Of a stretch of 25,946 nt of DNA, positions 18,461 through 25,946 are shown one piece after another. Both the position numbers and the translations under genes were made by a program. Below the pieces are notes generated by a model. That model was not told the origin of the DNA, did not search any database, and saw only the letters and a list, made by a program, of their open reading frames with translations. Each line of letters begins with the position of its first letter. Positions within the stretch are counted from its first letter, which is position 1. The stretch is from Pseudoneurospora amorphoporcata (lineage: Eukaryota; Ascomycota; Sordariomycetes; Sordariales; Sordariaceae), in assembly GCA_033297205.1 (NCBI GenBank), contig MU859370.1:1-25946 (forward strand), written 5' to 3'.

Positions 18461-19910
18461 TCAAGGCTCAACAGCACACAACCTCGCCCTAACAGGAACA
18501 TTCTCCTCCCTCCCCACGTCCGGAAACCCCTTCAGCCTCTTTCCCACATGCTTCCCAAAAACCAAACAATGCGTCGACCCTCCAAAATGGAACATGCCCA
18601 ATTCATCGCCCTTCTCCACCCTCTGCCCTTCCTTAACCGTGATTTCGCAAGAACTAACCTCGTCCATGCCGATGCCAATGAACACCATCAACCCTATCTC
18701 TTTTGCCTCGGCTTGGATGAAAATAATGGCCCTTGTCGCCAGCGCAGTGAGGTACCCCTGACTGGCCGTAAGACCCCTTTGCAAAATCTCGTACTCGCCT
18801 TCGCGGCCTGTTCGATCAATGGACGGGTCATCCGTTGCAGTAGCTGAGAAGAGCGGCTCAGAGAAGTACGTCCCTTGTTCGACAAAGGCGCGCTTGATGA
18901 CTCCTGAGACGGGGGAATGCCACCGGTGATATGAGAGACTGGACAGAAACGCTTGATAGACGGTTCCCCCCGCAAAGTGTGAACTCAACGGATCGTGCGC
19001 GAGCATGTCCAGCACCGAATACGGCTGGCCTTTGGCCCAGAACTTGTCGCGCAGACGGACGTCGTGACTCAAAGCGTAGGGCTTGGACTCGCACGCGTTG
19101 GCGACGACCAGATTATTCTGCGGGGAAGCGACGGGGCGGGCGGAGGGGACGAAGCGGCGCGTGAAAAAATCGTCCCAGGATTTAAAGCCGCGGTTAGGAG
19201 CGGCAGGGTCGGGGCACTGGTACAATTCTTCGAACTTGAAGGAGGTTTTCGAAGCGGCGTTGGCCACTTCCATCAAATCTTTGGAACCGACTTCGCCGAA
19301 CCAGCCGGCGCGGTGGGCGCCCAAGACGGAGGCAGACTCGGGAGACTTGAGGTATGCGCCCCATTGGTTGAGGATCTTCTTGAGCATGGCGTTCACGTCC
19401 GGGTCGAGGAAGGCGGCGTGGCCGCTGGGCGTGCCGGAGGCGTAGTCGAAGATGGCGGCGAGAGGGACGCCGACCATGCCGACGCCTGCTGCGGCGTCGG
19501 TCCATTCGGGGGCGTGGCCGAAGACGTGGTTCAAAACTTGGAGCATGTGCTTGTAGTCCCGGATCTGGCTTTGGCCGGTCACGTCGCGGTTGTAAGGGGG
19601 CTTGTGCGGGACCTCGTCCCACATGGAGCAGAAGTACATGTAGATGCGGGCGTTGTTTTCGATGAGATGCTGGAACTCCTTGAGAACGGGAACGAGCTCT
19701 TGCTCGCCAGCTTCGTCGACGTGTTTGACGTGTTGGCCGAGCCAGTGTTTGAGGATGCGGTGGTCTGCGGGCAGCCATGCTCCAGGCCTGGAATTGTTGG
19801 GATTCAGCTCCGTCCTATGTGACTGCTTGTTGGTGATTGAGAGGGTGTTCCTACCTGTGTATCCGGTGCTCGTCCGGAATGTCGTTGTTGTTTCCGTGCT
19901 GGTAGACCAT
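18461..19910 (-). CDS. Phosphatidylserine decarboxylase-like pyruvoyl enzyme
   Basis: Two exons, 19910-19855 and 19787-18461, are joined by a 67-nt intron (19854-19788, GTAGG...TTCCAG), giving 460 residues. Splicing fuses a short N-terminus (MVYQHGNNND) to RPGAWLPADHR, which fits the N-terminal domain (PSDC, residues about 20-150) of PSD-like fungal proteins. Core motifs are DDFFTRRF (about 224-231), YHRWHSPVSG (305-314; H309 matches the catalytic His position of PSDs) and GGST (421-424), where Ser423 should become the pyruvoyl group after self-cleavage. The 36-residue tail is typical for the alpha chain. The family decarboxylates phosphatidylserine or, in the PsiD branch, aromatic amino acids. 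There is no membrane segment or mitochondrial presequence, and the PSD aspartate region reads NACES here. This suggests a soluble PSD-like or amino-acid decarboxylase rather than the mitochondrial Psd1. The substrate is not decidable from sequence. Confidence 0.9.
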
Positions 19911-20279
19911 ATTGTCGACTTGTTAGATATTTGGGTGGTTTAGATAACCGCAACACATCAGACAGAGCCATAAAGATCATTTTGTAGAGTTCCCCAGAGG
20001 TCTGAACAAACAAAAACACAGCCAAAACTTGCTGCATCAATGATGTAACGATGTAACCGCCCTGACGTGGTGATGCACTGATAACCGTTTCTGAACCATT
20101 TCTTGGCACGAGTTTCTTGGTCTGGCCAATCCCAGATCGCAAACCGTCCAACCTCTTTTTGGGGCGCTGCAAGATCCGTTCGAGCTCAAGGTCGAATCGG
20201 AGATCATCTCTCGAAGCTGTCCTGCACAAGCTTGTCTTGTCGTCGTATGCATTGGCCCGTTGACGGTGCACGAATCCAG
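19911..20279. other. Short intergenic region between decarboxylase-like and zinc-finger genes
   Basis: These 369 bp must hold the 3' end of the zinc-finger gene and the promoter of the decarboxylase-like gene. Two other minus-strand registers are open across much of it. One carries a Trp-rich stretch (about 20185-19990), but neither shows acetyl-CoA-binding or other ESCO acetyltransferase motifs. Confidence 0.45.
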
Positions 20280-21035
20280 TCAAGTAGTGTTTTTCTTGTT
20301 TTTGCTCCGGATATAAGCCGCGTGTACCCTTTTGTGGTCTCGTCTGTCCTTGTCGTTCAGGTGGTTGTAGAGCATGCTGCACTCTTTGCAAACGATGAAC
20401 TGGGGTTTTGGCTCGCCAATCGCGAGGCTCAGGGTGGTCTGGACCATTTCCTTTGTTGGTGGTGTCTTTGCTGCCCGTTTCTTTTTGCCAACACTTTGTT
20501 TAGAATCGGGCTCGGTTTGTGATGATGCTGATGGCGTGCCGATAGGTGTCCCATGTCCCGCTTCTGGTGTTTCGTCCCCATTCTGGTGGTTCCTTCTCTT
20601 GGTATCTTGATTTTCGCCATCGTGTTCACCGTCCAAGGTGGGACGAGTCGTTAATCTGCGGCGCTTTCTCTGCGCGGTGCTAGACGGCGGCGGCGAAGGA
20701 GGTGTCGATATCAGCTCTTCCGTGGCAGATGGAGCAGGCGTGGTCGCTTTACTGGGGGGCGCAGGTGTCTTGGGTTTTGCCTTGAAGTAGGACAGTATCG
20801 ACCCGGACTTGGTTGGTTTCGGGCATTCGACAGATGTTGGAACGGTGGTCGGTGAGCTGGGCGGTGGTAGTTCTGGTGCTGGTGTGTTTTGGGGACTCAG
20901 CTGTCGTGGCGTCGAGGGTTTCGAGTCTTGTTTGGCGGCGGCGGCGGCGGCGGCGACAGATCGCCTGCCATATGTTCGAATTGGCTTTTTGCGCTGTTGT
21001 GTGCTATGATTCGTGCCAAGTGTTTCTGCTGACAT
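20280..21035 (-). CDS. ESCO-type zinc-finger protein lacking the acetyltransferase domain
   Basis: A single exon of 251 residues. The N-terminus has KPIRTYGRRS, followed by a seven-Ala run (28-34) and a long Pro/Ser/Thr-rich disordered region. Within it lie SILSYFK (79-85), basic KRKRRR-like patches that could be nuclear signals, and QTTLSL (199-204) just before the zinc finger. The finger is C216-x2-C219-x14-H234-x3-H238, with the CKECSMLYN signature of the cohesion acetyltransferases Eco1/ESCO. In that family the finger is followed by a GNAT-like acetyltransferase domain that modifies Smc3. Here a stop comes 13 residues after the last His and no such domain follows. It may be a stand-alone adaptor, a truncated Eco1, or one exon of a gene whose remainder I cannot splice. 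PCNA or cohesin contact is inference. Confidence 0.82.
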   Translation of the reverse strand: MSAETLGTNHSTQQRKKPIRTYGRRSVAAAAAAAKQDSKPSTPRQLSPQNTPAPELPPPSSPTTVPTSVECPKPTKSGSILSYFKAKPKTPAPPSKATTPAPSATEELISTPPSPPPSSTAQRKRRRLTTRPTLDGEHDGENQDTKRRNHQNGDETPEAGHGTPIGTPSASSQTEPDSKQSVGKKKRAAKTPPTKEMVQTTLSLAIGEPKPQFIVCKECSMLYNHLNDKDRRDHKRVHAAYIRSKNKKNTT

Positions 21036-21352
21036 TGTCGACCTTATCGCTGTGATTTTTTTGTGTCATGGGTGGGGGGCGTTTTGACCAGTTCTTTGAT
21101 GTATTAATTGTATTGTTGACTTTCAAGTCAATTTGCTGGTATTTGGGTCGTCGCAGTTTTCAGTCGCGCCCCGCGTGGAATTTCCCTTCTTCGCAGGGAT
21201 TGGAATGGGTAAATTACATGAACCGCGACGCGTCTCGTACGCGAGTTCACGCTGCCAAGCCATTCATCGCCAAGCACAGCGCTGAATGACGCACCACAGC
21301 GACCAAAGTAAACAAAGCCCCTGAATGGTCTCTTCAGTCTGCGCTATCAAAA
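21036..21352. promoter_or_regulatory. Promoter region of the ESCO-type gene with MCB-like elements
   Basis: Upstream of the zinc-finger ATG lie ACGCGT (21228-21233, the MluI cell-cycle box core), ACGCGA (21239-21244) and a GTCGCGCC...CGCGTGG cluster (about 21163-21180). MCB elements bind MBF-type factors and drive G1/S expression in yeasts. ACGCGT occurs several other times in the window, so a single copy proves little; the cluster upstream of a cohesion-type gene is suggestive. Confidence 0.35.
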
Positions 21353-22218
21353 TTATTTCTTGCGTCTCCTCAGGTTCGCATCCTCGGCCGCAGACTCTTT
21401 GCTCTCAATTGCAATCGGCTTGTCCGCTGACTCTTTCTCTTCCGAACCAACGACCCACGTCTGAACCACCTCCTTGACTTCCTTGAATGTCTTGTCCTTC
21501 TTCTTCGCCTGGCCGAGATGCCACACATATCCCGTGTACAGGGCAACTTCAGCAACACCTGCAACGATACTGCCTCCCATGGTGAGGAATATCCTAGCCG
21601 GAGTGCTCCACCATCTTGCCAAGATCCAAAGAGTCGCTGCCACGCCTAGAATGGTGACCATGAAGTTGAAAATGAGCATTAGTTGGCGGTGCACCTCGTC
21701 AAAAGTAACCTGGTCGTCGCCCATGTCTTCCTTTCGGGTAGGTCTGTTGGCTTCAGCGAATGCCCGTGCCATGCCCCCGCTTGAAGGGAACATTTGCGAC
21801 AAGGTCTCCATAGGTTGAACGGGGTTGACCATGCGTTCATAGGCGCGTTCCTCTTCATTGCGACGGAGCCTGGCCATCAACGCTTTGTATTCATCGGACT
21901 TGACGAGAGTTAGCTGTGTGTGTCTCCTAAGCTGCTAAGTGAGGTAATGAATGAGTGATGTCGACTTACAGGCTCAGGCTTTGGAGGTGGCGGAGGAACG
22001 TAAACCCTGGAGCCTCTCAACAGTATTTCCAAGGTGTACTCTCTGTGTTGATCGGCTTTGAGTAGATTCCAAAGATGCACGATTTGGCCATGGGAGATGG
22101 GCGCACCAATATTAGTATCGACAAGTGATGGTTCGTCATCTCGCTGCAGTTTACTTGGCGCATCTGGGACTCGTTGTAGAGCTTCCAAGATGGAAGGGGT
22201 CACGGTGAGGAGGACCAT
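21353..22218 (-). CDS. VMA12: V-ATPase assembly factor, Vma12/Vph2 (TMEM199) family
   Basis: Two exons, 22218-21970 and 21898-21353, are joined by a 71-nt phase-0 intron (21969-21899, GTAAGT, CTAAC branch, CAAG), giving 264 residues. The cytosolic N-terminal part carries GSRVYVPPPPPKPEP at the splice junction and then SDEYKALMARLRRNEEERAYERM, the characteristic region of the ER-based V-ATPase assembly factor. Two membrane segments follow (about 156-178 and 186-209), then a Lys/Glu-rich cytosolic tail ending RRRKK, which may help ER retention though it is not a strict KKXX. In yeast this protein works in the ER with Vma21 and Vma22 to assemble the membrane V0 sector. The ATG at 22218 gives the expected MVLLTVTPSI start. 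It is divergent from COQ1. Confidence 0.92.
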
Positions 22219-22962
22219 GATAATGTGTGATTCGTCTGCGTTGTTTCAGATATCAAGCTGGCTGCTGAAATGTTCTGATATCGTTGATGATGTAACGTCG
22301 GAAGCTGTTCCTGGTGTTGTCACTCGATGAGATCCATAGGACCCCGAACGTTGTTGGAGCTCGGAGATGGAGCTCGAAATGGAGCTTGCCTGAAAGTGGA
22401 GACGATCTGCAACATCAGCCCCAGATCACTCGCAACTCTCGGCAATTTCCCCAGCTTCAGCCGCTTTCAGCCACAACAGATGGGACAAATGCCGCAACGC
22501 CAAGTTTTAGGACCTGCAGAGAGGGGCATTTGCTGAGATCCGAGCGCCAAATTTTTGGTGGATGGAACTTTTCGGGATCGGAGGAAGAGGAGCAGTCCCG
22601 TCGCTGTTGAATCGCAGTGTTGTGTTGTAAACTTGCACCGGACGGAAGACCACCACCACTCCACTGACCACCGAACCACCACACCCACTCTCCCGGATAC
22701 TTTTACCTTACTTCTTGGACTGAGCCACCTACTACCCGACTGTAGTACCTATCACCACACCACCACCGAGAACTGCTCAATCAGTGACCCGTCACACCCG
22801 ATACAGACGAGCTGCTTTTATTTACTTGCTGAAAACCCCGATCGGTCCTCAACACCACGCCAGCCGCATCCCAGCTCCGGAAACATCCCTCCATGCAAGA
22901 GACGCTTGCCAGCCAACAGTAAACAGTCAATTGGTCCTTTGCGCGGGAATCACACGGGAAAC
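22219..22962. promoter_or_regulatory. Bidirectional promoter between VMA12 and COQ1
   Basis: 744 bp separate the two divergent start codons. The COQ1-proximal half is rich in CCACC/ACCACC strings (about 22650-22770), and a CCAAT box in reverse orientation (CAATTGGTCC) lies about 30 nt before the COQ1 ATG. Two ATG-started upstream reading frames precede COQ1 (22562-22630 and 22893-22922). Transcription start sites cannot be read from sequence. Confidence 0.5.
22893..22922 (+). promoter_or_regulatory. Short upstream ORF in the COQ1 leader
   Basis: ATG at 22893 opens a nine-codon peptide (MQETLASQQ) and stops at TAA 22920-22922, 40 nt before the COQ1 ATG. It is very likely within the mRNA leader. 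It could lower or condition COQ1 translation; no conservation evidence is available here. Confidence 0.5.
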
Positions 22963-24370
22963 ATGCAGCTCCGGACGGGAGCGGCTTCGGTGGTTCGGAC
23001 CGGTCTTGGTCTTGCACAGTCGAGGTGTGCGCCCCTCGAGCGGAGGATACGACAGTCCAGGGCGCTCTACCACAACACCAAGAAGAACGACTCGGCATGG
23101 GGTGCTGCTGTCTCGGTTGCCGGCAACATCGTCAACAATGCCGTCAACAAGGTCATCAAGGGCACCGACGGTCTGCCCACCATTGACCCTCTCCGTCTCG
23201 TCGCCGGCGAGATGAAGTTCCTGACAGGCAACATCCGCAAGCTCCTGGGTTCTGGCCACCCCTCGCTCGACCGCGCCGCCAAGTACTACACACAGGCCGA
23301 GGGCAAGCATGTGCGCCCATTAATCGTCCTCCTCATGTCTCGCGCCACCGCTTTGTGCCCCAAGGCTCCCCAGAGGCAACAATCGACTCTCCACGCCTCG
23401 GCTGCCATTGACACCTCGATCTCGCCCCTCAACGTCCTCTCCGACTTCAACCCTTCCGCCGCCACTCCCGCCTCCGAGACCACTCCCGCAGACACCGATA
23501 TCCTCCCGGCCCAACGACGACTTGCCGAGATCACCGAGCTGATCCATACCGCCTCGCTCCTTCACGACGATGTCATCGATCACTCCGAGTCCCGCCGCGG
23601 CGCCCCCTCCGCCAACCTCGAATTCGGAAACAAGATGGCCGTTCTGGCGGGTGACTTCCTTCTCGGCAGAGCCTCCGTCGCCCTTGCCCGCCTCCGCCAC
23701 GCCGAAGTCGTCGAGCTACTCGCTACCGTCATCGCCAATCTTGTCGAGGGCGAGTTCATGCAGCTCAAGAACACGGCTCGCGACGAAAAGAACCCCAAGT
23801 GGTCTGAGGAGACCCTCACCTACTACCTTCAAAAGACCTACCTCAAGACTGCTTCCCTGATCAGCAAGAGCTGTCGCGCATCGGCACTGCTGGGCGGCGC
23901 TGATGCGGCGACTGTGGATGCCGCTTATCTGTATGGCAAGAACCTCGGCTTGGCCTTCCAGCTGGTCGACGACATGCTGGACTACACTCGCAGTGAGAAG
24001 GAGTTGGGCAAGCCTGCCGGTGCTGATCTTGAGCTTGGCCTGGCGACTGCTCCTCTGCTATTTGCCTGGAAGACGATGCCGGAGCTTGGTCCGTTGGTCG
24101 GCAGGAAGTTTGAGAAGGAGGGTGATGCTGCTAGGGTACGTTTTTTTCTTCTAGGTGCGGTCTGATCTCGCATCGCACACAATTGCTAACATAGTCATGA
24201 ACAAACAGGCAAGAGAGTTGGTTCTCCAGAGCAGCGGTATCGAGCAGACCCGTGCTCTCGCCCAGGACTACGCCGAAAAAGCCATCGAGGCTATCAGCGG
24301 GTTCCCAGACAGCGAAGCCAAGGATGGCCTAATAGAAATGGCCGTCAAGACGATAAAGCGCAACAAGTAA
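22963..24370 (+). CDS. COQ1: Mitochondrial trans-polyprenyl diphosphate synthase (ubiquinone side chain)
   Basis: Two exons, 22963-24135 and 24209-24370, are joined by a 73-nt phase-0 intron (GTACG, GCTAAC branch, ACAG), giving 444 residues. It condenses isopentenyl diphosphate units onto an allylic primer to make the long side chain of ubiquinone in the mitochondrial matrix. Visible motifs are GKHVRP (114-119, IPP-binding Lys/Arg), the first Asp-rich motif LLHDDVIDH (D202, D203, D206) followed by RRG, GDFLLGRA (230-237), and the second motif FQLVDDMLDY (D336, D337, D340). The Arg-rich, acid-free first 40 residues look like a mitochondrial presequence. A Ser/Thr/Ala/Pro-rich insert (about 150-182) precedes the first Asp motif. 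The frame stays open upstream to 22555 but has no upstream in-frame ATG, so 22963 is the start. The length is near that of yeast Coq1. Chain length (C45-C50) cannot be read directly. Confidence 0.96.
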
Positions 24371-24912
24371 AAAATCCAAAAACCAAAAAAGAAAGAAAAA
24401 GAGAAAAAGAGCAACCAGCGGTTACTGTAACACCTCCTCCTGAACGATGAACTATTAGATGAGAAATGCATATATACGTATATACAGTGGACATCTAGGC
24501 ATGTAAGTCCCTGGGTAGAAGAGTCGCACAAGAATCACGATCAGGCATGGGATTCTACCAAGTCACATATGTTCGGCTATGGGTGTACAACAACAACATG
24601 TGGCTATAGGTGTACAACAAGGGATAGAAAAAAAGGGAAAGACAAAAATGGACTGGACCGACACCAAACAACCACCGCAGCGAGAGCAGAAAACTTTTGT
24701 GCGGGTGGACGGACGACACACACATACATGTACTATTGATATATGATTTTTGTTGATTTTGTTTTGTGGGCACATTTGCGGGAGCAAGGGGAAGACTCCG
24801 AGAACGGGATTGTGGTTAGATATTTCTGCTCAATACCATGGGATATTTTCAAGGCACTTGACTATTCAGATAGATGTGGCTGGCGGAATGAAATCAGGCA
24901 TGAAATGACGGT
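24371..24912. other. 3' flank of COQ1, no gene seen
   Basis: An A-rich and GA-rich stretch follows the COQ1 stop (24371-24412), with TATATACGTATATA (24470-24483) that could serve polyadenylation or fold. GTGTACAACAAC-like strings repeat at about 24583 and 24609. Open frames on both strands are short and unconvincing. Confidence 0.4.
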
Positions 24913-25359
24913 TCACATGGACCTCAGCCACCTGCCACCGAGGAAGGGACCAGCGAGGTTGCCCACTCGGCTGTTCCTGTTCACAACCACAATCCTGTTG
25001 TGGTTGCTACTTGTGCTCTTGGCAGTGTAGGGGCAGGAGCACCAGAACCGAAAAGAGACTTCCACCACTGCCAATTCGAACATTCCTCCATTCCGATGGT
25101 ACATGTATTTTGGAAGGTGGAATGGACAGTTAGCCCAAGGTAGCTCCTCGCCCACGAAATAACTGGCCCCACAAAACACCAGCACCGCACTAAACGTCCA
25201 CGAAAAAGATCGTTTAGTTTTCTTACTTTCATAATCCAGTGAGCATGAGAGGTTGAAGTACTGCTCAAGGCCATTTCTTTCCCTCCACTGTGTTAACTGA
25301 TTGGGTTTTGTTATGCCTTTTTCTGACGTTTTGGCCGTGTCTCTCTTTCGCGGGGCCAT
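24913..25359 (-). CDS. Hypothetical small protein, possibly with unrecognised intron
   Basis: A minus-strand frame of 148 codons from ATG 25359, which has a strong start context (A at -3, G at +4). The first 50 residues (MAPRKRDTAK..., QLTQWRERNGLEQYFN) are basic, hydrophilic and protein-like. Later residues look less ordered, and a GTAAGA donor-like site at about codon 45 with a CTAAAC branch-like string and several AGs suggests that an intron may change the C-terminus. No family is recognised. It is convergent with COQ1. An 8-bp inverted repeat (24985-24992 / 24998-25005, AACCACAA / TTGTGGTT) lies in its 3' part. Confidence 0.4.
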   Translation of the reverse strand: MAPRKRDTAKTSEKGITKPNQLTQWRERNGLEQYFNLSCSLDYESKKTKRSFSWTFSAVLVFCGASYFVGEELPWANCPFHLPKYMYHRNGGMFELAVVEVSFRFWCSCPYTAKSTSSNHNRIVVVNRNSRVGNLAGPFLGGRWLRSM

Positions 25360-25817
25360 TTAAATCGTGGGCATGATAATGGTTTCAGTACACCCCGTCC
25401 TCTTCCCTGGCGTTGAACGTGAAGTTTTTCGTCTGTCCCTCGTTCACCAAAACCACCGCCCACTATGCCCACCACCACCCGGGTGCCCAAGGATGGGAAC
25501 GATACTCTCGTGAAAGTTACCGAGCATTACGCGTCAACATGGCGACAAAACTTTACACAAGTGTCAACACCATGTCCCACAGGCCTGGCATTTCTCCAAC
25601 ACCCAAGACAACAACGGAAAGCGGAAGCAGCACCCCTCGATTCCACCTGCCATTGCCGATACTCACCGTGCCAGTCCAAACCATGACCCTGGCAGCAGGT
25701 AACTTGTGGGCTCTACCTCCAGTGTTACATCGAAATTCTCCTACACTCACGACGAAGTTGCCTTCACATTTGACAGTGGCCGCCGGACACTCCTTTATGA
25801 ATTTGGTGGAATGGGCT

Positions 25818-25818
<1 letters not shown>
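25360..25818. other. Region right of the hypothetical gene; no gene supported
   Basis: Two overlapping plus-strand frames start with ATG: 25465-25686 (MPTTTRVPKDG...) and an in-frame ATG at 25539 within 25413-25910. Either could be a small divergent gene. The second runs straight into the poly-A tract as poly-Lys, which argues against it. No domain is recognised. Confidence 0.3.

Positions 25819-25853
<35 letters not shown>
25819..25853. repeat. Poly-A tract (35 A)
   Basis: 35 consecutive A, followed by C, AAAA and a further A-rich stretch to 25893. Explanations are a retroelement tail, a simple repeat, or a sequencing or assembly artefact next to a repeat border. Confidence 0.9.
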
Positions 25854-25854
<1 letters not shown>

Positions 25855-25946
25855 AAAAGCGCAAAAATAAAAAAAATTATTTAAAAAAAAAAAGGTGTCG
25901 GATTTTATAATTTATGGCCGGTGGGGAAAAAGTGCCGTATATAGTT
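25854..25946. other. AT-rich right edge
   Basis: Mostly A/T sequence, then GGTGTCGGATTTTATAATTTATGG and GC-richer bases. The string AAAAAGGTGT also occurs at the left edge (about 231-240). The window may end inside repeated DNA. No gene is seen. Confidence 0.35.

Noticed and set aside
18995..19822. A 275-codon plus-strand open frame rich in Val/Gly/Asp
   Set aside because: Antisense shadow of the decarboxylase-like gene, caused by its GC-rich third positions.
19804..20391. A 195-codon minus frame overlapping the end of the zinc-finger gene
   Set aside because: Considered as a frameshifted continuation of the ESCO protein, but it has no acetyltransferase motif and runs through the next gene's promoter and first exon.
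22555..22962. N-terminal extension of COQ1
   Set aside because: The frame is open, but there is no upstream in-frame ATG and the sequence is His/Thr/Pro-rich leader-like. The ATG at 22963 gives a proper presequence.
1..25946. CRISPR arrays, operons, intact transposons, secondary-metabolite clusters
   Set aside because: No spaced identical repeats, transposase or reverse-transcriptase motifs, or biosynthetic backbone genes were seen. The architecture is that of ordinary fungal nuclear genes.

Overview
The window looks like nuclear DNA of a filamentous ascomycete, most likely a Sordariomycete. The reasons are short introns (53-73 nt) with GTAAG/GTACG-type donors, CTAAC/CTGA-like branch sites and CAG/AAG/TAG acceptors; a Zn(II)2Cys6 regulator; a dispersed tRNA gene; and abundant TAGG/CCTA-type palindromic intergenic DNA. 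Species level cannot be decided from the sequence alone.

Layout. Left end (1-1848): AT-rich and low-information DNA. 1849-4196 (-): a 764-residue Zn2Cys6 transcription factor with an AT-hook, in two exons. 4197-13725: about 9.5 kb of normal base composition without a convincing gene. It holds the regulator's presumed leader and promoter, a few weak coding relics or candidate exons, and a 45-T homopolymer. 13726-13814 (+): an intron-containing tRNA-Glu(UUC). 14290-14652 (+): an unrecognised coding-like segment. 14882-14947 (-): a decayed tRNA-like sequence. 15818-16489 (-): an unknown protein with two copies of a roughly 60-residue motif joined by a poly-Ser linker, flanked by diverged repeats and TAGG palindromes.

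The right third is a dense housekeeping block. Three genes run in tandem on the minus strand: a VMA12-type V-ATPase assembly factor (21353-22218), an ESCO-type zinc-finger protein without an acetyltransferase domain (20280-21035), and a phosphatidylserine-decarboxylase-like pyruvoyl enzyme (18461-19910). Across a 744-bp bidirectional promoter from VMA12, COQ1 (polyprenyl diphosphate synthase for ubiquinone) runs on the plus strand (22963-24370). The right edge has one possible small gene (24913-25359, -) and ends in a long poly-A tract and AT-rich DNA.

The genes do not form a pathway. They are neighbouring single-transcript eukaryotic genes: mitochondrial quinone side chain, ER assembly of V-ATPase, possible cohesion-linked zinc finger, and an amino-acid or phospholipid-type decarboxylase. 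I see no operon, CRISPR array, intact transposon or secondary-metabolite cluster. The best candidates for something undescribed are the duplicated-motif poly-Ser protein and the acetyltransferase-less ESCO zinc-finger protein.
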